Positions 16,839 through 28,351 of a stretch of DNA of 64,000 nt are shown in pieces. This DNA comes from Extensimonas soli (lineage in GTDB: Bacteria > Pseudomonadota > Gammaproteobacteria > Burkholderiales > Burkholderiaceae_C), in NCBI RefSeq assembly GCF_029211265.1, contig NZ_JARGEL010000031.1:110860-174859 (forward strand), written 5' to 3'. The number at the start of each line of letters is the position of its first letter. Within the stretch, counting starts at the first letter, position 1. The notes under the pieces were generated by a model that worked only from the letters and a program-made list of their open reading frames with translations, searched no databases and was not told the DNA's origin. Made by a program: the position numbers and the translations under genes.

Positions 16839-18632
16839 TCACAAGCTCCAGCGGTAACGCGCGGCTTCGTGCAGCGTCCAGCCGCCGTCGCCCGAGAGCT
16901 CCAGCACCCAGGCGTGGTGCCTGAGCAGGGCAGGGTGGTGGCTCACGCTGATCGGCGTGATCGACAGACCGCGCAGCTGGCCGTAGAGCTGCGCTTCGTT
17001 GCCCGTGTCCAGTGCGCTGGTGGCCTCGTCGAGCAGCAGATAGCGCGGCTTGGCGAGCAGCGCGCGCGCAAAGGCAAGCCGCTGCTGCTCGCCCACGGAC
17101 AGCACCTTGGCCCAGTCCTGGCGCGCCTGCAGGCTGCCGAAGCGCACGGCCAGCGTGGGCAGGTTGACGCGCTCGAGCCACTGCAGCAGTTCCTCGTCCG
17201 AAACTTCGTGCCCGGTCTGCGGGTAAGTGAGCTGGCAGCGCAGATCACCGAGCGGCAGATAGGGCTGCTGCGGCAGAAACATCATGTCCAGCCCCGCGGG
17301 GCGGATGACCTCGCCCGAGCCCGCATTCCACAGCCCGGCCATCGCGCGCAGCAGCGAGCTTTTGCCGGCGCCGCTCGCGCCCACGATGAGCAATCCTTCG
17401 CCGGGTTGCACGCTCAGGCTCAGCTCGCGGATCAGCAGGCGCTCGCGGTGGGGCGTGAGCAGCGTCAGACGTTCCAGCGCCAGCTCGAAGCCGGGCACGG
17501 TGCGGATCTGCGGCACGGGCTCGGCGGCAGGCTCGCCCTGCGGCGTTTGGCCGTCGAGCGCGTCGGAAAAAGCGTACAGCCGCTCCACACCCGCGGAAAA
17601 GCGGCTCAGTCCCTCGAAGTGTTCGACGATCACCGTGAGCGCGCTCAGGATGGCAGTGAACGCACCCGTCGCCTGGATCGCGCGGCCGACCTCCAGTTCG
17701 CCTGAAAGCACGTCGCCCGCGATGATCACCGTGGGCAGCAAGGCCATCAAAAAACTGTGCGCGTACTGAAACAGGTTGAGCTTGAACTGCGCGCGCAGCA
17801 CCCGCTGGAAGTTGGCATACACCGTCTGGAACACGCGCTGCAGCAGCGACATTTCACGCGCCTCGCCGTGCTGGAAGGCGATGGGCTCGGCATGCTCGCG
17901 TACGCGCACGAGGCTGAAGCGGAAATCGGCCTCGCGCTGCAACTGGCGAAAATTCAGCGCGATGAGCTGCCGCCCGAACACCGTGCCCGTGAACCAGGTG
18001 CTCACGACGGCATAAGCGAGCAAAAAATACACCAGCGCGTGCGAAATCGACCACAGCACGCCCGCAAACGCGATGAGCTCGATGACCGAGCCCAGCACGA
18101 TCATCGAAAAATAAAGCGACTGCTGGGTGAAGCTGTTGATGTCGTCGGCAATGCGCTGGTCGGGGTTGTCTATGTCCTCGGCCATGCTGAGCCGGTAGTA
18201 CGCGCGCCGGTGAAAGTAGCGCGCAAGAAACTGTTCGGTCAGCCAGCGGCGCCAGCGCAGGCCCAGCGTGTCGCGCACGAAGTAGTACAGCGCATACAGC
18301 GGCACCGCCGCCACGAGCAATGCGGTGTAGCGCTGGATCGAAGCCCAAAAGCGCGCACTGTCGCCCGCCGCCAGCGCCGAGGTGAATTCGCCGGTTTCCT
18401 GGTTGAACAGCACGTTGCAGGCGGTCTGCACGAGCAGCAGCCCCACGAGCAAGGCGAGCAGCCCGCCGGCGCGCCAGCGCTCCTGCGAGCGCCAGTAGGG
18501 CTTTGCAATCGCCGCAAAACGCCGCCACAGGCGCAGGTTGAAGCCCGGCGTTTCGGCGCCTGGCGGTGCCGTGCGGTCGTCGCTGTTACCGTCGATATTG
18601 CCGTCGTTGTGTTCTCTGGTGTCCTTGCGCAT
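16839..18632 (-). CDS. SbmA/BacA-like ABC transporter, fused permease and ATPase
   Basis: A half-transporter of about 597 residues with a six-helix membrane domain of the ABC_membrane_2 type (diagnostic DNPDQRIADDINSFT, about residue 150). A C-terminal ATPase follows: Walker A GASGAGKSSLLRAM, signature LSVGEQQRLAFARALL, Walker B LLLDEATSALD. Relatives (YddA, BacA, Rv1819c) move peptides, cobalamin or long-chain acyl compounds; the substrate here is unknown. The ATG at 18632 is used; a GTG 15 bases upstream is possible. It is divergent from the DUF3334 gene and converges on lpdA. Confidence 0.9.
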   Translation of the reverse strand: MRKDTREHNDGNIDGNSDDRTAPPGAETPGFNLRLWRRFAAIAKPYWRSQERWRAGGLLALLVGLLLVQTACNVLFNQETGEFTSALAAGDSARFWASIQRYTALLVAAVPLYALYYFVRDTLGLRWRRWLTEQFLARYFHRRAYYRLSMAEDIDNPDQRIADDINSFTQQSLYFSMIVLGSVIELIAFAGVLWSISHALVYFLLAYAVVSTWFTGTVFGRQLIALNFRQLQREADFRFSLVRVREHAEPIAFQHGEAREMSLLQRVFQTVYANFQRVLRAQFKLNLFQYAHSFLMALLPTVIIAGDVLSGELEVGRAIQATGAFTAILSALTVIVEHFEGLSRFSAGVERLYAFSDALDGQTPQGEPAAEPVPQIRTVPGFELALERLTLLTPHRERLLIRELSLSVQPGEGLLIVGASGAGKSSLLRAMAGLWNAGSGEVIRPAGLDMMFLPQQPYLPLGDLRCQLTYPQTGHEVSDEELLQWLERVNLPTLAVRFGSLQARQDWAKVLSVGEQQRLAFARALLAKPRYLLLDEATSALDTGNEAQLYGQLRGLSITPISVSHHPALLRHHAWVLELSGDGGWTLHEAARYRWSL

Positions 18633-18730
18633 GGCCGTATTGGACACGAGCCGTGGCCAGGGGCTTCGTTTCGGTGTGGCAGAAAAAAAGGCACACTTGC
18701 GGGGTTCGTTACTTTTTTCTACACCTTTTC

Positions 18731-19435
18731 ATGAGCACCACTGAAAACCCCGTCGTCTTCGGCACCGAAGACCTGCTGCTGAGCTTGTGCAATTCGGTCA
18801 CCAAGGTGCTCAACCTGGCCACGCAGACCACCATCCATTACTCGGCCATGGTGCAGCGCATCAGCAAAACCTGCCTCAAGCCCGACATCGGCTGCTTCGT
18901 GCTGTTCGACGGCGGCTTTTCGGGCCTGGTGATCATCAACTTCTCGGCCCAGGCGGCGATGGAGCTCTACCAGAGCTACATGCTCAACATGGGCATGTCG
19001 CGCGACGATCTTGCAAGCTCCTACACCTCGGACGACGTCGCCAACGTCATGGGCGAGCTCATGAACCAGGTCGTGGGCGACTTCATCGGCAAGGTGCGGC
19101 GCGAGCTGCAGACCCACATCACGCAAAACCAGCCCAAGATGCTGGCGCTGAATAAACAAGTGGTGTTGAGTGTGGACGCCAACCTCGACCAGCCCGAGGC
19201 GCGGCGCGTCACTTTCTACACCGGCGCGAACCACATCTTCTACCTCGAACTCGCGGTTGACCGCACCGAATTCATCAAGCTCTACGATTTCGAACCCCAG
19301 GAAGTGCCCGACCCCGACGCCCTGATCGCGCAGGCGCACCTCGCCAGCGCTGCGTCTGAACCCGCGGCACCGAGCGCTGGCGCAGCCGCTGGGGCGAGCG
19401 ATACCGAGGAACTGCTCAAGTCGCTGGGGATGTGA
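18731..19435 (+). CDS. DUF3334 family protein, CheX-like
   Basis: A 234-residue cytoplasmic protein with no signal peptide. The core (KTCLKPDIGCFVLFDGGFSGL, GELMNQVVGDFIGKVRREL, LNKQVVLSVDANLD) matches what I know as DUF3334. The helix GELMNQVVGDF resembles the motif of CheX/CheC-type phosphatases, which suggests, but does not show, a role in two-component or chemotaxis signalling. The Ala-rich tail ends in TEELLKSLGM, a shape often seen in docking peptides. No chemotaxis genes are nearby. Confidence 0.78.
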   Translation: MSTTENPVVFGTEDLLLSLCNSVTKVLNLATQTTIHYSAMVQRISKTCLKPDIGCFVLFDGGFSGLVIINFSAQAAMELYQSYMLNMGMSRDDLASSYTSDDVANVMGELMNQVVGDFIGKVRRELQTHITQNQPKMLALNKQVVLSVDANLDQPEARRVTFYTGANHIFYLELAVDRTEFIKLYDFEPQEVPDPDALIAQAHLASAASEPAAPSAGAAAGASDTEELLKSLGM

Positions 19436-19533
19436 GCGGGTGGTTGGGCGTAAATACGCGGCCGAAGCGGTACTCGGTTTTCGGTTGCGAGGGTTCACGA
19501 ACCATCGGCCCCCTCGGCGCTCGCGTGCAACGG

Positions 19534-19791
19534 TCATCCAGCAAGCGCTGTAAAAGACTCCACTGCTACGGGCTTGACGGCTTGCGGCTGCTTGCGATGC
19601 TGCAGGATCGCAGTGTGTTCGGCTGCGATCGCTTTCAAAACGGCGGCGTCAAAATACTGCTCGCCGCAGTAGTCGCATTCCAGGCAGGGTACTTCATCGA
19701 CGATGAGCAATTCGTCGGCTTGCTGGTGGATGTAGCGCGTTGTCTTGGTGGAAAGGTGTTTGTGGCCGCAGAAAGTGCAATGTTGGCTCAT
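19534..19791 (-). CDS. YgiT-type zinc-finger antitoxin
   Basis: An 85-residue protein with two CxxC pairs (C5/C8 in HCTFCGH and C39/C42 in LECDYCGE), the zinc-binding N-terminal half of MqsA/YgiT proteins. The DNA-binding HTH half of MqsA is absent, so autoregulation would need another factor. It starts four bases after the stop of the DUF4258 gene. Gene order is toxin first, as in mqsRA and higBA. Confidence 0.88.
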   Translation of the reverse strand: MSQHCTFCGHKHLSTKTTRYIHQQADELLIVDEVPCLECDYCGEQYFDAAVLKAIAAEHTAILQHRKQPQAVKPVAVESFTALAG

Positions 19792-19795
19792 GGCT

Positions 19796-20101
19796 TCAGC
19801 CTCGCTCGTAAGGATTTTTGAATTTGGGCGGCGTCGGGATATAGACCGTCACGATGATCAGCCAGTCCTCCATCGCGGCACATACCGCGTGTATCGGTTT
19901 ACCTGCATCCGTAAAACCCGCCAAGAGGCAGCTCTCGCCGCGGCCTGTATCGAGATAGTGTTCGATGATCCGGCCCGACGCCAGCGCTTGTTCCACTTCT
20001 GCGAGCGACAAGCCGTCGTTTTGGCGCTCGCGGTCGGCGTGGCGGGAATAGCGATAGTGGTCGGTTCTCGCGCACTGCTTGATCCAGTCTTCCGCGATCA
20101 T
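19796..20101 (-). CDS. DUF4258 protein, probable toxin paired with YgiT-type antitoxin
   Basis: A 101-residue protein (MIAEDWIKQCARTDHYRYS to TPPKFKNPYERG). The pattern His-x-x-x-Arg (YSRHADRER), LSLAEVEQALASGRIIEHY and the C-terminal WLIIVTVYIP strand match DUF4258, a RelE/BrnT-like fold. Position directly before a YgiT-type zinc-finger protein supports a toxin role, probably a ribonuclease. The ATG at 20101 overlaps the stop of a 27-codon open frame that has its own strong ribosome-binding site. Confidence 0.82.
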   Translation of the reverse strand: MIAEDWIKQCARTDHYRYSRHADRERQNDGLSLAEVEQALASGRIIEHYLDTGRGESCLLAGFTDAGKPIHAVCAAMEDWLIIVTVYIPTPPKFKNPYERG

Positions 20102-20181
20102 GGCATGGCCTCCAGCAGCGGCGCGCCCCAGACGCAAGCGCTGAGGGGATCATCCCTGAGGTTGGATTGTGGCAGCGCCAT
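20098..20181 (-). CDS. 27-residue leader-like open frame upstream of the DUF4258 gene
   Basis: ATG at 20181 is preceded on the minus strand by TAGGAG at ideal spacing and encodes MALPQSNLRDDPLSACVW and on to LLEAMP. Its TGA overlaps the toxin ATG in ATGA. It resembles no family I know. It could be a leader peptide that couples or limits toxin translation, or the degraded start of an older gene. Confidence 0.35.
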   Translation of the reverse strand: MALPQSNLRDDPLSACVWGAPLLEAMP

Positions 20182-20216
20182 AGCGGTGCTCCTATAGAGA
20201 TCACAATAACGGGTCT

Positions 20217-20852
20217 TCACGCCGCCGCCTCCAGCCCCTGCGCAAAATGCGCCTGCATGGCCTGCACGCTCGCGGCCACGTCGTGCGCCTGTAGTGCAGT
20301 GAGGATGGCGCGGTGCTCGCGCAGCGAGTCTTCGATGCGCCCTTGCTTGAGCAGGGAATTCTGGCGGTTGAGCTTCATGACCTTGCGCAAATCGGCCACG
20401 ACCTGGCTGCGCCAGCGGTTGTCGGCAAGCTCCAGCAGCCGCATGTGAAAGCGCTCGTTGATGGCAAAAAAGCGCTCGCGCTCGCCCACGGCGGCTGCTA
20501 GTTCGGCGTGCAGCGCTTCGAGCTCCTGCAGTTGCTGCGGCGTGGCGTGCGCGGCCACGATGCCTGCGGCGTCGCTTTCGAGCAGCGCGAGCAGGTGATA
20601 AACGTCGCGCAGGTCTTTTTCCGACATCTCGGTCACGTAGGCGCCGCGGCGCAGCTTCATCGTGATCAGGCCCTCGGTGGCCAGCACCTTGAGCGCTTCG
20701 CGCAGCGGGGTGCGGCTGATGCCGAATTCTTCGGCGATCCTGAGCTCGTCTATCCAGCTGCCGGGCTCGAGCTCGCGCCGAAAAATGCGCTGGCGCAATT
20801 GCTCTGCCACTTCTTCATACAGCGCACGCGGTGTGAGAGTAGGGGAGGACAT
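20217..20852 (-). CDS. GntR-family regulator, FadR/FCD subfamily
   Basis: A 211-residue repressor-type protein. The N-terminal winged HTH is clear (LYEEVAEQLRQRIFRRELEPG, then EEFGISRTPLREALKVLATEG). The C-terminal FCD effector domain (about 80-205) contains the acidic and histidine residues that bind metal and ligand (FFAINERFHMRLLELADN, LREHRAILTALQAHD). It is divergent from mutB, so it probably controls the propionyl/methylmalonyl-CoA genes. A 16-bp palindrome in the shared intergenic region is the likely operator. Confidence 0.92.
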   Translation of the reverse strand: MSSPTLTPRALYEEVAEQLRQRIFRRELEPGSWIDELRIAEEFGISRTPLREALKVLATEGLITMKLRRGAYVTEMSEKDLRDVYHLLALLESDAAGIVAAHATPQQLQELEALHAELAAAVGERERFFAINERFHMRLLELADNRWRSQVVADLRKVMKLNRQNSLLKQGRIEDSLREHRAILTALQAHDVAASVQAMQAHFAQGLEAAA

Positions 20853-20905
20853 GGGCTAGGCGGGCACAAGGCAAAATAACGGTTGCTGATGGGGTGGGGT
20901 TTGGG

Positions 20906-20935
20906 TTCTGAATTCATAATTATGAATGATATAAA
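20906..20935 (+). promoter_or_regulatory. Candidate mutB promoter with GntR operator
   Basis: A perfect 16-bp palindrome ATTCATAATTATGAAT (20912-20927) lies between a weak -35 (TTCTGA, 20906-20911) and TATAAA (20930-20935, 18-base spacer). Placement inside the spacer fits repression by the divergent GntR protein. A direct repeat CGTTTGCCG occurs twice shortly downstream (about 20952-20975). Confidence 0.5.
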
Positions 20936-21083
20936 CTCAAGCCCTGCCAAACGGACGTTTGCCGCAACGTTTGCCGTGTCGTTCGCCGCCAGCTGCGCGT
21001 GAGCCGCCTCACGCTTTTCGCCTTCTTGCACCGCCAGATTCGTCTCCATTCCCCCGCATTGTCTGAATACAGAAAGCCGCGCC

Positions 21084-23255
<2,172 letters not shown>

Positions 23256-23270
23256 AAGCGGATGGCGTGA

Positions 23271-23285
23271 TACAGTAATACCGTA
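23271..23285. promoter_or_regulatory. Likely operator of the RHH/PIN pair
   Basis: TACAGTAATACCGTA is a near-perfect 15-bp palindrome built from two TACNGTAN units, 27 bases before the antitoxin ATG. Ribbon-helix-helix antitoxins usually bind short palindromes of this kind over their own promoter. Confidence 0.5.
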
Positions 23286-23311
23286 TTTTGTCATGAAAGT
23301 TGGAGCATCGT

Positions 23312-23635
23312 ATGGCTGTCTCCGTGCGCATGGACCCTTTGCTGGAAAAAGAGTTGGAGCTGGCGGCCAAGCGGCAGGGCATCACCAAGTCGCAGTTCAT
23401 CATCGAGGCGGTGGAGCGGGCCTTGGGCCACAAAGACCCGGCCGCGCTATACCACAAGGTCATGGAGGAATCGGCGCGCTACCGCGTGGGCGAGGAAGTG
23501 CCGGACGATGCGCTGTCGCCAACAAAGGCCGCCCTGCGCCAACGGCTGCGTGCGCAGCACGCCCAAGAACAGGACGACTATGCCGCTTACCTGGCCGAGC
23601 GTGAAATCAAGAAGGTTCGAGGAGATGCTGCTTGA
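23312..23635 (+). CDS. Ribbon-helix-helix (CopG-type) antitoxin
   Basis: A 107-residue protein. The N-terminal ribbon-helix-helix is plain (MAVSVRMDPLLEKELELAA, KRQGITKSQFIIEAVERAL) and is followed by a charged tail likely to bind the toxin. The ATG at 23312 has TGGAG just upstream; an ATG 12 bases earlier is less likely. Its TGA overlaps the TTG start of the PIN gene. The pair sits between mutB and meaB, which are normally neighbours, and so appears inserted. Confidence 0.88.
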   Translation: MAVSVRMDPLLEKELELAAKRQGITKSQFIIEAVERALGHKDPAALYHKVMEESARYRVGEEVPDDALSPTKAALRQRLRAQHAQEQDDYAAYLAEREIKKVRGDAA

Positions 23636-24048
23636 AGCTCTGCCTGCTCGACACTGGGCCGCTGGTGGCACTGTTCGACCAGAGCGACCGCTTTCATGCG
23701 CGCTTTCGGCAACTCATCGTGGACACGCCGGTGTCCGTCCAGCTGCACACGACCTGGCCCTGCGTGACAGAGGCCAGCCACCTGCTGGCGCCGCGCCATC
23801 GGTTGGCCTTGTTGCAATGGATAGGCCATGGAGCGGTGCAGGTGTTCCCCTTCGACGCGCCAGACCTGCTGGAAATGTGTGTGTGGATGGAGCAATACAC
23901 ACAACAGCCCCGCACCGAAATGGACCTGGCCGATGCCTCTCTCTATTGGCTGGCCTGCGAGTCCGGCGTGGCGCAAATCCTGACCACCGACGTGCGCGAT
24001 TTTTCGCGCTATCGCCTGCCAGATGGGCAGGCGTTCGAGATTTTGTGA
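23632..24048 (+). CDS. PIN-domain ribonuclease toxin
   Basis: A 138-residue VapC-like PIN protein. Active-site acids are D7 (LLDTGPLVALFD), E47 (CVTEASHLL), D98/D101 (EMDLADASLYWLA) and D120 (TTDVRDF). It begins at TTG (23632), overlapping the antitoxin TGA, with GAGGAG eight bases upstream; no ATG in this frame would keep the first beta-strand. The weak start would keep toxin levels below antitoxin. Confidence 0.88.
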   Translation: MKLCLLDTGPLVALFDQSDRFHARFRQLIVDTPVSVQLHTTWPCVTEASHLLAPRHRLALLQWIGHGAVQVFPFDAPDLLEMCVWMEQYTQQPRTEMDLADASLYWLACESGVAQILTTDVRDFSRYRLPDGQAFEIL

Positions 24049-24105
24049 GCGTGCAAGGAATGCAGACCACGACACCCCAACCATTGACCGCGCTGGAGCC
24101 TGTGC

Positions 24106-25134
24106 ATGGACGTGCATGAGCTGCAAGCCGCGATCCTGCACGGCACGTCCTTGCACAAGCGTCGCGCCATGGCCAAGGCTATCACGCTGCTCGAATCCAC
24201 GCGTGCCGACCATCGCGCGCAGGCAGATGCGCTGCTCACGGCCTTGCTACCACATACTGGCAAGGCGTTTCGGCTGGGCATCAGCGGCGTGCCGGGCGTG
24301 GGCAAATCGACTTTCATCGAAGCGCTGGGCCTGTACCTGATCGGCCAGGGCCACCGCGTGGCCGTGCTCGCGATCGACCCTTCGTCGAGCGTCTCGGGCG
24401 GCTCGATTCTGGGCGACAAGACGCGCATGGAAAAGCTCTCGGTGCACGAAATGGCCTACATCCGCCCCAGCCCCAGCAGCGGCACGCTGGGCGGCGTGGC
24501 CGAGAAAACGCGCGAGGCCATGCTGGTGTGCGAGGCCGCGGGCTACGACGTGGTCATCGTCGAAACCGTGGGCGTGGGCCAGAGCGAAACCGCCGTGGCC
24601 GGCATGACCGACATGTTCGTGCTGCTGCAACTGCCCAACGCGGGCGACGATCTGCAGGCGATCAAAAAGGGCGTGATGGAGCTGGCCGACCTCGTGGTCA
24701 TCAACAAGGCCGACCTCGACCCCAAGGCGGCCACGCGCGCGCAGGCGCAGATCACCTCCAGCCTGCGCCTGCTGGGCCTGCACGGCAACCCCGAACACGC
24801 GCACCACGACGACACGCTGTGGCACCCCAAGGTCATCCAGATCAGCGCCTTGCTCGGGCAGGGCGTCGATACCTTCTGGGCCGAGGTCAGCGCATTCCGC
24901 CGCCTGCAGACCGCCAACGGCCGCCTGGCCGCGCGCCGCCAGCAACAGGCACTCGCGTGGATGTGGGAGCGCATCGACGCGGGGCTCAAACAGGCGTTTC
25001 GCCAGCACCCGCAGGTGCGCCGCCTGCTGCCCGCCATGGAAGCCGACGTGGCGCAAGGCCGTGTACCCGCTTCGGCGGCCGCAAGACTTTTGCTCGCAGC
25101 CCAGTTCGGCAAAGCGCCGGAAACCATCGAATAA
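24106..25134 (+). CDS. meaB: Methylmalonyl-CoA mutase-associated GTPase
   Basis: MeaB is a G3E GTPase that loads and protects the adenosylcobalamin of the mutase. The 342-residue protein has Walker [10 protein letters not shown] (about 61-69), [20 protein letters not shown], the switch region ETVGVGQSE and the base-specificity NKAD motif. It lies between the PIN toxin and pccB and would normally follow mutB directly. Confidence 0.95.
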   Translation: MDVHELQAAILHGTSLHKRRAMAKAITLLESTRADHRAQADALLTALLPHTGKAFRLGISGVPGVGKSTFIEALGLYLIGQGHRVAVLAIDPSSSVSGGSILGDKTRMEKLSVHEMAYIRPSPSSGTLGGVAEKTREAMLVCEAAGYDVVIVETVGVGQSETAVAGMTDMFVLLQLPNAGDDLQAIKKGVMELADLVVINKADLDPKAATRAQAQITSSLRLLGLHGNPEHAHHDDTLWHPKVIQISALLGQGVDTFWAEVSAFRRLQTANGRLAARRQQQALAWMWERIDAGLKQAFRQHPQVRRLLPAMEADVAQGRVPASAAARLLLAAQFGKAPETIE

Positions 25135-25181
25135 GTAGCACCAGCGACCACAGAACAGCCAATTCACCCAAAGGACGAACC

Positions 25182-26714
<1,533 letters not shown>

Positions 26715-26742
26715 CCTTAAAGCACAATAGGAGGAATGTTTA

Positions 26743-28344
26743 ATGTCATCACTTTTTCTAAATAGATTGGATCCAGTTGAGCGCTCAAAACTTGAAGCAA
26801 GACTTCTGAGTAATCAAGGAGGAAGGTGTTTCATCTGCGAGCGCACCATCGATCTCAAACTTCACGAAGGACAGATCGATATCGACCACGTCGTTCCCAC
26901 GAAAATTGGTGGCAAGGATGATCCGAGCAATTTCGCAGTGACTCATTCTAGTTGCAATCGAAGCAAGCAAGCTTCACATCTGGAGGTGGCGAGGGTTCTC
27001 CAGAGGTTTCGCACTCTAAAAGAGCGGTTGGAGGAGCAAAACCGAAGCCCCAATCTTGGTGATTTGCTTTTGGGTGTTGGCACACCTCTTCAGCTTTCGT
27101 TCAAGATCGAAAACGGATTCGTCACGTATAGCCTCCCAGAAGTTGGTGACAATGAGCTGCACACAGTTCCGCTGTACGAGGATCAGCTCAGTGGATTCAA
27201 GTACTTTTTTGCTAAACTTCCGATTAGATACCTGGCTCACGATGACAGGATTAATCCTCGGGCAATTGGAAGCAATATTTCGAAGCTGGTAGAGGAGTTC
27301 TTTCAAAAACGGCCGCAGCTGCATGTGCCGCTTGCTTGGATATCGACAAAAGATGGGAAGTCGAGTGTTTACGTCTTTGATGGCCAACACAAGGCCGCCG
27401 CTCAAATCATGCTCAGCGTTAAAGAGTTACCGCTCCGGGTGTTTGTTGATCCAGATCCAGACATACTAATCACGGCCAATACTAATGCTGGAACGACTCT
27501 CAAACAGGTTGCATTTGATAAATCAGTTCAGCGTCATCTAGGAAGCTCTCTATATTTCGAGCGAATTTCTCGCTATCAGAAGGATAATAATCTAACAGAA
27601 GAGAATTTGAGCTTCTCCGAGAAAGCGCTCGTCGATCACTTTCGTGGACAAAGTAGGGAAGTTAAGCGCTACGTGCTTGACGCGCTCCGCGATAGTATTA
27701 CCTCCGATCCAGAGAACAAGCTACGGGATTTCATAGATTTCGGAGGGCGTGGAAAAGAGAGGCCTCTTTCATACAGCACCGTCGAGAAGACCTTTTATTC
27801 CTTCTTTCTATACCAAGAGGTACTCCAGTTTCCAATTAACTACAAACTTGAGCAGGGCGAAAACCCTAGAGAGTTGGAAAGAAAACAGCTTGTTCGCCTG
27901 ATGAACATCATCGCCGAAGAAATTTTCATAGGAAAATTTGACCCTGAATTGGGTACGGATCGGGTGGAAAACAAGATTCAGAAAGGCGAGGCATTGCCTC
28001 TTAATCATTTGCGTGCTTTCCGTATGAGCAAGGAGGAAATTGTTTACAATTGGCTTCAGTACTGCGGACAGATTGCGCGTCAGTACTTCATCATGCAAGG
28101 CAAGCCCGACCCACAGGATCGCTTGTTTCAGGAGCCCTTCCCTGAGCAGGTTTGGGAAAATGTGCGTAAATTCATAAGACGTTTATCAGAGTTGCCGATT
28201 TGGGCTAATACTGAACTCTCATCCACAGTTTTTGGGGGCAAGCAAACCAACGGCTTTTGGGACTCTGTATTCAAAACGGGCAAGACGCCGCAGGGTATGG
28301 AGATATTGCCTACACCCCTAAACCTCATTCAAATGATTTCCTGA
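26743..28344 (+). CDS. HNH nuclease fused to a ParB/DGQHR-like domain, function unknown
   Basis: A 533-residue protein unlike its neighbours. Residues 27-75 form an HNH zinc-finger nuclease: C29/C32, D48-H49, N63, H68, C71-N72 and K75. Residues 205-225 carry [11 protein letters not shown], which resembles the DGQHR signature of DndB/DpdB-type proteins and the DGQQR motif of DUF262/GmrS. That is followed by [11 protein letters not shown], a position where such proteins have an Asn/Thr-rich motif. About 300 further residues are unrecognised. The DNA is clearly AT-richer (22 G/C in 27541-27600), implying recent transfer. It has TAGGAGGA at 26728-26735 and ends seven bases before pccA. A role in phage defence or modified-DNA restriction is inferred. 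Confidence 0.8.
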   Translation: MSSLFLNRLDPVERSKLEARLLSNQGGRCFICERTIDLKLHEGQIDIDHVVPTKIGGKDDPSNFAVTHSSCNRSKQASHLEVARVLQRFRTLKERLEEQNRSPNLGDLLLGVGTPLQLSFKIENGFVTYSLPEVGDNELHTVPLYEDQLSGFKYFFAKLPIRYLAHDDRINPRAIGSNISKLVEEFFQKRPQLHVPLAWISTKDGKSSVYVFDGQHKAAAQIMLSVKELPLRVFVDPDPDILITANTNAGTTLKQVAFDKSVQRHLGSSLYFERISRYQKDNNLTEENLSFSEKALVDHFRGQSREVKRYVLDALRDSITSDPENKLRDFIDFGGRGKERPLSYSTVEKTFYSFFLYQEVLQFPINYKLEQGENPRELERKQLVRLMNIIAEEIFIGKFDPELGTDRVENKIQKGEALPLNHLRAFRMSKEEIVYNWLQYCGQIARQYFIMQGKPDPQDRLFQEPFPEQVWENVRKFIRRLSELPIWANTELSSTVFGGKQTNGFWDSVFKTGKTPQGMEILPTPLNLIQMIS

Positions 28345-28351
28345 GATTCCA

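Noticed and set aside
20141-20160. CTGAGGGGATCATCCCTGAG as an operator palindrome
   Set aside because: The symmetry breaks beyond four base pairs, and it lies inside the small frame upstream of the toxin.
26743-28344. Homing endonuclease, intein or group I/II intron interpretation of the HNH gene
   Set aside because: It is a free-standing gene between two intact genes with its own start and stop, no intron structure was seen, and pccB and pccA are not split inside.
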